A stretch of DNA of 64,000 nucleotides, taken from Pedobacter steynii (lineage in GTDB: Bacteria; Bacteroidota; Bacteroidia; Sphingobacteriales; Sphingobacteriaceae). The translations under genes and the position numbers were made by a program. The stretch is from positions 2,790,001 to 2,854,000 of the forward strand of contig NZ_CP017141.1 in NCBI RefSeq assembly GCF_001721645.1. Direction: 5' to 3'. Under the pieces are notes generated by a model. It saw only the letters and a program-made list of their open reading frames with translations, ran no database searches and was not told the DNA's origin. This document shows positions 43,478 through 52,164 of the stretch, one piece after another. Every line of letters begins with the position of its first letter. Within the stretch, counting starts at the first letter, position 1.

Positions 43478-46243
43478 TTAATAGTTGTTTTTATAAAATT
43501 CCAGGTATTTATCCAGAATGTCCTTGCTGCTTAGCTTTTCGAAGTTTTCTTTGCTAATGATAAAGCTCTTATAAAGGTTAGCAGGGACCTTCATGATTTG
43601 TTTTAACTGTGGATTGATTCCCTCCGCATATGTTTTTGCGTCGTCGAAAGTACCAAAGTTTCCTACAAATATAAGCTGATCATTGTCAAATTCCTTCAAT
43701 TGATGTCGCAGATTGTTCTCAGTGTAGTTCCCGCGATTAAATTGACCGATACCAAATCGTGACGAACTCAGCGTTAAAGAGGCATCAGCCACATGAACTA
43801 CATAATAATAAATACTGGAAATTGCTGTACTAAAAATGCCAACTACTTTTACAGGCACTACTGGTTTTCCAGGTGTAACAGCTTTTGGTATAACTGGAGT
43901 TTCTATATTTTTTTCTGACTTAACAGGTTTATTTTCTGCAACAGGATTTTTGACGGCTACCGTTACCGGGAACTGTTGTCCAAAGAATTTAGGCTCGTTA
44001 GGATCGAAATCTATCAGGGCAATCTGTCTCTTTTTAAATTCTTCCAGATGTTGATTGATATAGGCAAGGTGTTCTTTCACCAATGGAACGATCAGTTTAT
44101 CATCAGGGAAACTGGTATTGATCTTCTCAAATTCAGTAGTCAGGTTATCTACATGACTGGTCCGGCCAATCGCAATAGCTTTCAGATAGGCAAATTGTGG
44201 AGCAAGGTAGTTTTCCGGATTTGCTTTCAGAACTTCATCTACCCTTTGGATAACCGCATTAAAATCTTTTTTCTCATACAGATCAAAAAGATCATTGTAC
44301 TGTTTGTTTACAGTAACTTCCATTTCCGATTGCCTTAAAGAGAATGAAGGATCCAGAATTGTTTTCGCATAGGTTGAAGAAGCATATTCTTTCAAGACCT
44401 TATTCTTAAACATTTCAGATTTTGCCGGGTCAAGTGTTTTGTTGACCAGGTACATTCCATAATAAATTGAAGCCAGGCGGTTATTGTTTGGAAAGCGGTC
44501 TAACAGAATTTGGTAGATCTCGTCAGCCTCTTTAGGGTCATTCAGTTCCTGTAGATAGAAGTTGGCCATCTCATGATAAGCATCTATGATTTTTTGATCT
44601 GAGATTGCCAGAAGTTCGGGTGTGAGCGGAACAGCAGCAGTAATGAGCTTTACTTTTGATTCGGTGTCTGGAACAGTGACAGGTAAACTATCCGGATTTG
44701 CCGCCACCTTACCATTATTGCTATAGCTTTTGTTAATATCCTGGATGGTCTCCTGAGCAGAAGACCGGATGCTTTGACGCCAGTTACTTTCCAGTTTTCT
44801 GTTGCCCCATTTCTTCTTGAAATCATTAAAACCAGTACTTAGGGCATTTGAATTTGCAAAATAGAAACTACTGCTGGCATTGGTATTTTTGGTCCGGTTA
44901 TCATAGCCAGGTTGAAAAGTATTCATGGCATATGTTTCGGTTGTCTTAACGGGTTCCACAATAGGGTTTGCCAATAGGTTTATCTTTGCCGGGCGTTCCT
45001 GTTCAGGAAGTTTAGCAATGGACTGAAGGGTGTCTTCCCATGAAATTACCTCATAACGGTCAGTCAGATATTGTAGGTTTTGATTTTTTTTAAGAATCAA
45101 TTCATAACCAGGGTAGGTTCTGGGTAAGGTATTAGCTGTACTGTCGTAATAAGCCTTCGCTCCTCTGTAGTCCCGGAAGTGTTTAAAATTAAGGTCCGCG
45201 ATCTTTAAGTAAGACAGGCCCTTCTGATAGGCATTTTTTGTGCTGTTACGTACAGATAATTTATAATATTTTTTTGCCTGATCGTAATCGCCGTCTCTGG
45301 CATACGTTTCGGCAACCTGATAATAAACCTGGTCGTGGTAATCTTCATTTTTATCGTCCTTAAGCAGGGCGAGTAACTGATCTTGTTTGTTTATTTTTAC
45401 GCCACTCATGAAAGCATTGAGCTTAATCCGGTTTAAGTTGGCATTGAAGTACATCTCAAAAGGAGCATTACTTTTTTCTACTTTTCTGTAATAAAATAAT
45501 GCTTCCGGATAGTTTTCCTGTTGTTCGGAGAGCTGCGCCAGGATATAGGTCCATCGGATACGCTCCGCGCCTGTTGGATTTGCGTTTAGCGCTTCCTTTA
45601 ATGCGCCAATGGCCTCTGTTGCCATTCGTTGATGAATATAGATCTGAGCAATGGTTGCCAGGGGGTCAGCTTTATTGTTTTTTAGATCGGATATGGTAAT
45701 GGATAAGGTATCAAGGACCAGTGCTGCCTCACTATATTTGCCCAGTTGCATTAAACTCCTTGCCTTCCAGTCTAAAGCCTGCACATAGCTTTTTTTATTA
45801 TTGGGGAAGGTTTTTGCAGTATAATCAAAATATTCTGTAGCATTGAAGTAGTTCTGTTTGTAGAAGTTCGCTTTTCCTAAAAGCAGGTATGACTCATCCA
45901 CATAGTTTCCGTAGCTTTTTTCCAGGAGGATTACTCTTGCTTTTTTTATGATTTCGTCCATAGCTGGCATACTTTCCGAGGGCTGGCTGTTAAAGATGTC
46001 ATATTTTTCGGGACTCACATACACCGGCAGGATTTCATCATAATTGTCTGCATAGCCTTCTGTCAGCTCTTGCTGATGCTCGATGAGGATCACATTTGAA
46101 TTATAAATATAATTATAACGGGAGGTTAGGTTCTGCATAGCCCTGCTTCCGGCAGTATCTTTATGTGAACTGCAGGCATAGAGGATGCTGGAGCAAAAGA
46201 TAAATAGCGTTATCTTTAGAGAGTTGATTGCGTAATTTTCCAA
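43478..46243 (-). CDS. TPR lipoprotein, SprE/PorW-like (type IX secretion)
   Basis: A 921-residue lipoprotein (SSILYACSSHK, lipidated Cys near residue 24) filled with TPR repeats between about residues 110 and 420 (YLLLGKANFYKQNYFNATEYF; ALFYYRKVEKSNAPFE) and again at 570-720. The C-terminus has a SPOR-like fold (NLRHQLKEFDNDQLIFVGNFG). Length, lipoprotein nature and neighbourhood fit SprE of Flavobacterium, known as PorW in Porphyromonas, which links the T9SS translocon to the motor. The start appears to be TTG at 46241-46243. It is the first gene of the operon with PBP1A and uvrC. Confidence 0.78.
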   Translation of the reverse strand: MENYAINSLKITLFIFCSSILYACSSHKDTAGSRAMQNLTSRYNYIYNSNVILIEHQQELTEGYADNYDEILPVYVSPEKYDIFNSQPSESMPAMDEIIKKARVILLEKSYGNYVDESYLLLGKANFYKQNYFNATEYFDYTAKTFPNNKKSYVQALDWKARSLMQLGKYSEAALVLDTLSITISDLKNNKADPLATIAQIYIHQRMATEAIGALKEALNANPTGAERIRWTYILAQLSEQQENYPEALFYYRKVEKSNAPFEMYFNANLNRIKLNAFMSGVKINKQDQLLALLKDDKNEDYHDQVYYQVAETYARDGDYDQAKKYYKLSVRNSTKNAYQKGLSYLKIADLNFKHFRDYRGAKAYYDSTANTLPRTYPGYELILKKNQNLQYLTDRYEVISWEDTLQSIAKLPEQERPAKINLLANPIVEPVKTTETYAMNTFQPGYDNRTKNTNASSSFYFANSNALSTGFNDFKKKWGNRKLESNWRQSIRSSAQETIQDINKSYSNNGKVAANPDSLPVTVPDTESKVKLITAAVPLTPELLAISDQKIIDAYHEMANFYLQELNDPKEADEIYQILLDRFPNNNRLASIYYGMYLVNKTLDPAKSEMFKNKVLKEYASSTYAKTILDPSFSLRQSEMEVTVNKQYNDLFDLYEKKDFNAVIQRVDEVLKANPENYLAPQFAYLKAIAIGRTSHVDNLTTEFEKINTSFPDDKLIVPLVKEHLAYINQHLEEFKKRQIALIDFDPNEPKFFGQQFPVTVAVKNPVAENKPVKSEKNIETPVIPKAVTPGKPVVPVKVVGIFSTAISSIYYYVVHVADASLTLSSSRFGIGQFNRGNYTENNLRHQLKEFDNDQLIFVGNFGTFDDAKTYAEGINPQLKQIMKVPANLYKSFIISKENFEKLSSKDILDKYLEFYKNNY

Positions 46244-46354
46244 AAAAATGCTGATTGAGTTAAAAGCTTATAACAACAAAATATATGCAAAAGTATTTTA
46301 TTCAGCAACAACTTCTTAACAAAATGGGTTTTATTTGTAGTAGATTTAATCAGG

Positions 46355-46576
46355 ATGGAACCAAACGAAAAGAAAAAGAACATAAATAATTTCGCTAAAT
46401 ATTCGTCGATCAGTTTTCAGATGCTGGCTACAATAGGCTTATTTGCCTTTGCAGGGTATAAAATTGATGAATACAGAGAAAGTAAGACCCCAATCTTTAC
46501 TGCGGTTTTGAGTCTGCTTGGCGTAATTATATCTTTGTATCAGGTTGTAAAACAACTCAATAAAAATAGCAGCTGA
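46355..46576 (+). CDS. AtpI/AtpZ-like ATP synthase accessory protein
   Basis: A 73-residue protein with a lysine-rich N-terminus and two hydrophobic segments (SSISFQMLATIGLFAFAGYKI; FTAVLSLLGVIISLYQVVKQL), matching the small AtpZ/AtpI-like proteins encoded ahead of F-type ATP synthase operons. The family is thought to help assemble the c-ring or admit Mg2+. It is divergent from sprE (111-base gap) and precedes the second small membrane protein by 48 bases. Confidence 0.8.
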   Translation: MEPNEKKKNINNFAKYSSISFQMLATIGLFAFAGYKIDEYRESKTPIFTAVLSLLGVIISLYQVVKQLNKNSS

Positions 46577-46600
46577 TTATTTAAACCGGCAGTAATTCCC

Positions 46601-46608
46601 TACTTTTG
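46601..46608 (+). promoter_or_regulatory. -7 element ahead of the ATP synthase genes
   Basis: TACTTTTG is a full -7 match, 16 bases before the TTG start at 46625. No good -33 element is seen at the expected distance. It would allow transcription of the ATP synthase genes apart from the first small gene. Confidence 0.45.
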
Positions 46609-46624
46609 TAAAAAAAATACTGCC

Positions 46625-47014
46625 TTGAGTTTAACGCGTTTTACCCTCTATTATTTATTGTACAGCTTTGTCCTCGCTGTAATTGCTTATTTCCTTCCCT
46701 CTGTTTTTCCTGATCAGCTGATTCTGGTAAAGAAGTTCTGGCTGGTATTTGGCTTTTTGGCCAGCATCACATTTATTGCTTATATATTAGCTGATTTAGG
46801 AATAAAAAAGAACCCTGAGACCGGAATAATGGCAATTATGGGGTCGATTGCATTGAAGATGATTTTTTCTATGGCTTTTGTGCTGATTTACAGCTTAAAG
46901 GGCAAGGAAAACGGCTTTGTTTTTGTCCTGAATTTTTTTTCTTTATATTTATTGTTCAGCTTCTTTGAAATATACTGTTTGTTACGTAACTTGCGCCACC
47001 AAAATAAAAAGTAA
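46625..47014 (+). CDS. Small four-TM membrane protein of the ATP synthase operon
   Basis: A 129-residue protein with four membrane segments (about 6-24, 34-56, 66-90, 97-118), matching the AtpI-like/'ATP synthase subunit I' proteins that precede atpB in Bacteroidota. The reading frame contains no upstream ATG; it starts with TTG at 46625. It is followed by atpB after 14 bases, which implies coordinated expression. Confidence 0.75.
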   Translation: MSLTRFTLYYLLYSFVLAVIAYFLPSVFPDQLILVKKFWLVFGFLASITFIAYILADLGIKKNPETGIMAIMGSIALKMIFSMAFVLIYSLKGKENGFVFVLNFFSLYLLFSFFEIYCLLRNLRHQNKK

Positions 47015-47028
47015 AAATCTGCGAGTAA

Positions 47029-48159
47029 ATGGATTGTAGCCACGTTTTTGAGTTTAAAGTGAAAAGGTTAATTGTTGTTTTTACGCTGTTTTTAGCGTTT
47101 TTTTCTGTTACACCCGCAGCTTTTGCTCAGGTGGACACAGCACAAGTAACAGAAGATTCCCATGCCCAACCAGAGGCTGAGAAAAAGTTTGACATTGGTA
47201 AGTTTGCGCTACACCATATTGCGGATTCGCATAGCTGGCACGTAATTGGGCATACTTATATTGATCTTCCGGTAATATTGTATACCAAAGCTGGTGTTGT
47301 AAATTTCAGTTCTGCTGACTTTAATCACGATGATGAGGGTAAAGTAGTGGTAGAAAGAAAAGGACAGCGCTTTGTGAAAATGCACGAAAAAATCTATTAT
47401 GCATCTGATGTTGCGAATGAGCATGGACAATTTCTGAGCTTAGATGAGAAACATCATGCATCAAATGAACGTCCTTTGGATTTATCCATTACTAAGAACG
47501 TTTGTACCCTGATTTTATCAATGATTATTCTGCTTGTGGTATTTATCAATGTAGCCAATGGTTATAAAAAACGTAAAGGGAAATCGCCAAAAGGATTACA
47601 ATCCTGGATGGAGCCGATCATTCTTTTTGTACGTGATGATATTGCGAAACCGAATCTTGGTCATAAATATGAGCGTTTCATGCCTTATTTATTAACCGTA
47701 TTCTTTTTTATCTGGTTTAACAATATGCTGGGATTAATTCCATTTTTACCAGGGGGAGCCAACTTAACTGGTAATATTGCGGTGACTATGATCTTAGCTA
47801 TTGCAACTTTCTGCCTTACTGTATTCAATGGTAACAAGTACTACTGGAAACACATCTTTATGCCTGATGTACCATGGTGGATGTACGTTGTAATGGTTCC
47901 GGTAGAATTGTTCGGTATCTTTACCAAACCTATTGCCTTAATGATCCGTTTGTTTGCCAACATCACTGCAGGACACATTTTAGTGTTGTCGTTAATCTGC
48001 CTTGTGTTTGTATTCAATAGCTTATACATTGCCCCGGTATCGATCGCATTTGCCGTATTTATTGGCGCCATAGAATTATTGGTTGCTTTTATTCAGGCAT
48101 TTATCTTTACCATATTGTCTGCCCTGTTTATCGGAATGGCAATTGAAGAACACCATTAA
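47029..48159 (+). CDS. atpB: F0F1 ATP synthase subunit a
   Basis: A 376-residue subunit a with the long N-terminal, secreted-looking extension typical of Bacteroidota. The ATG at 47029 leaves about ten residues before a signal-like stretch (LIVVFTLFLAFFSVTPAAFAQ); the GTG at 47059 is a plausible alternative start. The membrane core has ENVKPISLGLRLFGN-like function represented by FTKPIALMIRLFANITAGH, containing the essential arginine, and IELLVAFIQAFIFTILSALFIG near the C-terminus. It forms the proton path with the c-ring. Confidence 0.92.
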   Translation: MDCSHVFEFKVKRLIVVFTLFLAFFSVTPAAFAQVDTAQVTEDSHAQPEAEKKFDIGKFALHHIADSHSWHVIGHTYIDLPVILYTKAGVVNFSSADFNHDDEGKVVVERKGQRFVKMHEKIYYASDVANEHGQFLSLDEKHHASNERPLDLSITKNVCTLILSMIILLVVFINVANGYKKRKGKSPKGLQSWMEPIILFVRDDIAKPNLGHKYERFMPYLLTVFFFIWFNNMLGLIPFLPGGANLTGNIAVTMILAIATFCLTVFNGNKYYWKHIFMPDVPWWMYVVMVPVELFGIFTKPIALMIRLFANITAGHILVLSLICLVFVFNSLYIAPVSIAFAVFIGAIELLVAFIQAFIFTILSALFIGMAIEEHH

Positions 48160-48176
48160 TAAGAATTATTTTTTAA

Positions 48177-48410
<234 letters not shown>

Positions 48411-48419
48411 AAATTAAAA

Positions 48420-48443
48420 GGTGCCAGGTATATGCCTGGTACC
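48420..48443 (+). other. Hairpin between atpE and atpF
   Basis: GGTGCCAGG (48420-48428) pairs with CCTGGTACC (48435-48443), 9 bp with one G-U pair around a TATATG loop, 10 bases after the atpE stop. No T-run follows directly, so it is more likely an mRNA stabiliser or partial attenuator than a full terminator. Confidence 0.55.
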
Positions 48444-48484
48444 ATTTATTGTTAAAAAAGAACAAAATATTAATATATACATAG

Positions 48485-48979
48485 ATGGAATTATTATTAC
48501 CTGAATTTGGCCTAGTTATCTTTCAATCCATTGCTTTCTTATTGCTAATGTTCCTATTGGCGAAATTTGCCTGGAAACCCGTTTTGGCAGCAATTAAAGA
48601 ACGTGAGCAGTCAATTGATGAGGCTTTAAATAAAGCTGAACTGGCGAAACAAGAAATGGCTCGTTTAACTGCGCAGAATGAAGATTTAATGAAATCTGCA
48701 CGTGCAGAACGTGATCTGATCCTGAAAGAAGCAAAAACACTTAAGGATAATATCATTAACGAAGCTAAAACTTCGGCACAAAATGAAGGCGCGAAGCTAA
48801 TTGAAAAGGCTAAGATCGAAATTGAAAACCAGAAGAAAGCTGCTTTAGCAGAATTGAAAAACCAGGTTTCTACTTTATCATTAGATATTGCAGAACGTGT
48901 GTTGCGTAATCAATTACAGGATAAAGCTACCCAACAGGATTTAGTTGCTAATCTTTTAAAAGATGTTGAATTAAACTAG
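48485..48979 (+). CDS. atpF: F0F1 ATP synthase subunit b
   Basis: A 164-residue stator protein with one N-terminal membrane helix (FGLVIFQSIAFLLLMFLLAKFAW) followed by a long charged coiled coil (ALNKAELAKQEMARL, KAKIEIENQKKAALAEL). It links the membrane part to the delta subunit. It starts 75 bases after atpE. Confidence 0.94.
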   Translation: MELLLPEFGLVIFQSIAFLLLMFLLAKFAWKPVLAAIKEREQSIDEALNKAELAKQEMARLTAQNEDLMKSARAERDLILKEAKTLKDNIINEAKTSAQNEGAKLIEKAKIEIENQKKAALAELKNQVSTLSLDIAERVLRNQLQDKATQQDLVANLLKDVELN

Positions 48980-49010
48980 TTGATAGTTTGTTTAGCCAAA
49001 TTAGATAAAA

Positions 49011-49559
49011 ATGTTAGAAAATAAAGCAGCATCGAGATACGCCAAATCGTTAATAGATCTTTCTAATGAGCAGAATGCTTTAGAAGAAATCAAAAGCGAT
49101 ATGGTTCTTTTAGATCAGGTAATTGATCAGAATCCGGAATTAGAAGCTATTCTTAAAAACCCGATTGTCCCTTTGGATAAAAAATCAGGAATTTTAGAAA
49201 ATGTGTTTGGAGCCAAAGTTAATGCGGTAACTAAAGCCTTCTTAAAACTGGTGGTAAACAAAGGACGTTCTGAAATCTTATTCGGAACAGCAAAAGCCTT
49301 TATTCAGCAATACAATGCGATTAAAGGAATTGTAACTGCTGAAGTGACTTCAGCTACGGAATTGACAGAAGCAAACAGAGCAGAGATCGTAGCTATAGTG
49401 AAAAAAGAAGTAGGCGCTAATGAAGTAGTGATTAAAGAAAAAGTTAATGACAAACTAATTGGCGGTTTTATTTTAAAGGTTGGTGATAAGCAATTTGATG
49501 CGAGTATTGCCAGTGGTTTGAATAAACTTAAAAAAGAATTTGCTCAGGGAATTGTTTAA
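49011..49559 (+). CDS. atpH: F0F1 ATP synthase subunit delta
   Basis: A 182-residue delta subunit. The N-terminal helical domain begins ENKAASRYAKSLIDLS, and the C-terminal segment IKEKVNDKLIGGFILKVGDK is the family signature. It joins the b stalk to the alpha subunits. It lies 32 bases after atpF and 62 bases before atpA. Confidence 0.94.
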   Translation: MLENKAASRYAKSLIDLSNEQNALEEIKSDMVLLDQVIDQNPELEAILKNPIVPLDKKSGILENVFGAKVNAVTKAFLKLVVNKGRSEILFGTAKAFIQQYNAIKGIVTAEVTSATELTEANRAEIVAIVKKEVGANEVVIKEKVNDKLIGGFILKVGDKQFDASIASGLNKLKKEFAQGIV

Positions 49560-49620
49560 CTTGAGTATTTAATAATAGAAGATAACATATACTGATTTAC
49601 AAAAGAAATAATATAAAATT

Positions 49621-51195
49621 ATGGTAGAGGTAAGACCAGACGAAGTATCGGCAATTATCAGGCAACAATTGGCGGGCTTTAAATCAGAAGCAGAACTTGA
49701 AGAAGTTGGTACCGTATTGCAGGTGGGTGATGGTATTGCCCGTGTTTATGGTTTAACTAAAGTTCAATCCGGTGAGTTAGTTGAATTTGAAAACGGCTTA
49801 CAAGGTATTGTTTTGAACCTTGAAGAAGATAATGTTGGTGTGGTTCTATTGGGCCCATCTGACACGATCAAAGAAGGTGATACGATTAAACGTACTAAGA
49901 AAATCGCCTCTATCAAAGTTGGTGAAGGTATGTTAGGCCGTGTGGTAAACACACTAGGCGAACCAATCGATGGTAAAGGACCAATCATTGGTGAGACTTA
50001 TGAGATGCCAATTGAGCGTAAAGCTCCTGGGGTAATCTATCGTCAGCCGGTAACTGAGCCTCTACAAACTGGTATCAAAGCTATCGATGGTATGATTCCA
50101 ATCGGTCGTGGTCAGCGTGAGTTGGTAATCGGTGACCGTCAGATTGGTAAAACTGCGGTATGTATCGATACTATTATCAACCAAAAAGAATTTTACGAAG
50201 CAGGTAATCCTGTATTCTGTATATATGTTGCTTGCGGACAAAAAGCAAGTACTGTGGCGAACATCGTTCGTACGTTAGAAGAAAACGGTGCAATGCCATA
50301 TACGGTTGTTGTTGCTGCTTCTGCTGCTGAACCTGCTCCTCTACAGTTCTACGCTCCATTCTCTGGTGCAGCGATCGGTGAGTTCTTCCGTGATACAGGC
50401 AGACCAGCATTAATTGTTTATGATGACTTGTCTAAGCAAGCTGTAGCTTACCGTGAGGTTTCATTATTACTACGTCGTCCACCGGGTCGTGAGGCTTATC
50501 CGGGTGACGTATTTTACCTTCACAGTCGTTTATTAGAGCGTGCTGCTAAGATCAACTCTAACGATGACATTGCACAGGCAATGAATGACCTTCCTGAATC
50601 ATTGAAAGGTATCGTTAAAGGCGGTGGTTCATTAACTGCACTTCCAATTATCGAAACTCAGGCTGGTGACGTTTCTGCTTATATCCCTACAAACGTAATC
50701 TCAATTACTGACGGTCAGATCTTCTTAGAATCCAACTTATTCAACGCAGGTATCCGTCCGGCAATTAACGTAGGTATCTCGGTATCACGTGTAGGTGGTA
50801 ATGCGCAGATCAAATCAATGAAAAAAGTTGCTGGTACTTTGAAATTGGATCAGGCTCAATACCGTGAGTTAGAGGCTTTCTCTAAATTCGGTTCTGATCT
50901 TGATGCAGCTACTAAATCAGTTCTTGATAAAGGTGCACGTAACGTGGAAATCCTTAAACAAGGACAGTTCTCTCCAATGACTGTAGAGAAACAAGTAGCA
51001 ATTATTTATATCGGTACTAAAAACTTAATGCGTTCAGTTCCTGTAAATAAAGTAAAAGAATTTGAAGCTGAATATTTACAACAATTGGAATTACGTCATC
51101 CTGATACTTTGAAAGCTTTAAAAGCTGGAAAATTTGATGATCAAATTACTGGAGTGTTGGAAACTGTTGCAAAAGAGCTTTCAAGTAAATACTAA
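49621..51195 (+). CDS. atpA: F0F1 ATP synthase subunit alpha
   Basis: A 524-residue alpha subunit. It has an N-terminal beta-barrel ([20 protein letters not shown]), the P-loop GDRQIGKT and the [20 protein letters not shown] region (seen here as VYDDLSKQA and [15 protein letters not shown]), which includes the conserved arginine. The six-subunit ring needs the beta subunit, which is not encoded in this window. atpG follows after 28 bases. Confidence 0.97.
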   Translation: MVEVRPDEVSAIIRQQLAGFKSEAELEEVGTVLQVGDGIARVYGLTKVQSGELVEFENGLQGIVLNLEEDNVGVVLLGPSDTIKEGDTIKRTKKIASIKVGEGMLGRVVNTLGEPIDGKGPIIGETYEMPIERKAPGVIYRQPVTEPLQTGIKAIDGMIPIGRGQRELVIGDRQIGKTAVCIDTIINQKEFYEAGNPVFCIYVACGQKASTVANIVRTLEENGAMPYTVVVAASAAEPAPLQFYAPFSGAAIGEFFRDTGRPALIVYDDLSKQAVAYREVSLLLRRPPGREAYPGDVFYLHSRLLERAAKINSNDDIAQAMNDLPESLKGIVKGGGSLTALPIIETQAGDVSAYIPTNVISITDGQIFLESNLFNAGIRPAINVGISVSRVGGNAQIKSMKKVAGTLKLDQAQYRELEAFSKFGSDLDAATKSVLDKGARNVEILKQGQFSPMTVEKQVAIIYIGTKNLMRSVPVNKVKEFEAEYLQQLELRHPDTLKALKAGKFDDQITGVLETVAKELSSKY

Positions 51196-51223
51196 TTACT
51201 CTCGACTGAAAGAATAAAAAAGA

Positions 51224-52108
51224 ATGGCTAATTTAAAAGAAGTAAGAATTCGTATATCATCGGTGCAATCTACACAGCAGATCACCAAAGCCATGAAAAT
51301 GGTTTCGGCTGCGAAGTTGAAGCGTGCGACCAATGCGATTGTTCAGCTACGTCCGTATGCTACAAAGCTTAAAGAAATCTTGGGAAATCTTTCGGCAAGC
51401 TTAGAGGGATCATCGTCACCGTTTATTCAGGAGCGTGAACCTAACAAGGTATTGATTGTAGTGGTTTCTTCTAACCGTGGTTTAGCTGGTGCCTTTAATA
51501 TGAATGTGATTAAAGCGACCAATAACTTAATTGCGGAAAAATATAGCGAACAATACAAAAATGGTAATGTAAGTATCGTTGCAATCGGTAAGAAATCTCA
51601 GGACTTCTACGAAAAACGGAACTATAATGTCATCGGAAACAACAACGAAGTATATACTGCGCTTACTTTTGAAAATGTAACCAAGATCACCGATTCGATC
51701 ATGGCTGGCTTTGAAAAAGGTACGTTTGATAAAGTAGAGTTGGTGTACAACAGGTTCAAAAATGCAGCTGTTCAGATCATTACTACAGAACAGTTGTTAC
51801 CTCTGCCTAAAGCGGAAGCCGTTGAAGAAGTAAAATCTGCTCATTTGGTAGATTATATTCTTGAGCCTTCTCAGGAGCAGATCGTAGAACAGTTGATCCC
51901 TAAGTCTATTAAGATTCAATTGTATAAAGCAGTATTGGATTCTCATGCTTCTGAGCACGGTGCCCGTATGACTTCAATGGATAAAGCAACTGAAAATGCA
52001 GGGGATTTATTGAAAGCCTTAAAGCTTTCTTACAACCAGGCACGTCAGGCTGCAATTACAACAGAGCTTACAGAGATTGTAAGTGGTGCAGCAGCATTGA
52101 ACGGTTAA
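51224..52108 (+). CDS. atpG: F0F1 ATP synthase subunit gamma
   Basis: A 294-residue gamma subunit, the central rotor shaft. The N-terminal helix carries RISSVQSTQQITKAMKMVSA and the C-terminal helix KLSYNQARQAAITTELTEIV, the two family hallmarks. It is the last gene of this cluster, closed by a strong terminator. atpD and atpC are missing, as often in Bacteroidota where they lie in a separate locus. Confidence 0.95.
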   Translation: MANLKEVRIRISSVQSTQQITKAMKMVSAAKLKRATNAIVQLRPYATKLKEILGNLSASLEGSSSPFIQEREPNKVLIVVVSSNRGLAGAFNMNVIKATNNLIAEKYSEQYKNGNVSIVAIGKKSQDFYEKRNYNVIGNNNEVYTALTFENVTKITDSIMAGFEKGTFDKVELVYNRFKNAAVQIITTEQLLPLPKAEAVEEVKSAHLVDYILEPSQEQIVEQLIPKSIKIQLYKAVLDSHASEHGARMTSMDKATENAGDLLKALKLSYNQARQAAITTELTEIVSGAAALNG

Positions 52109-52121
52109 TTTACCTGATATC

Positions 52122-52160
52122 AAAAAAAAAGCCCTTATTCAAACGGATAAGGGCTTTTTT
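52122..52160. terminator. Bidirectional terminator between atpG and the DUF4139 gene
   Basis: GCCCTTAT (52131-52138) pairs with ATAAGGGC (52147-52154), extended by a G-U and a C-G pair, with nine A before and six T after. It serves both converging genes. Confidence 0.9.
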
Positions 52161-52164
52161 ATGG

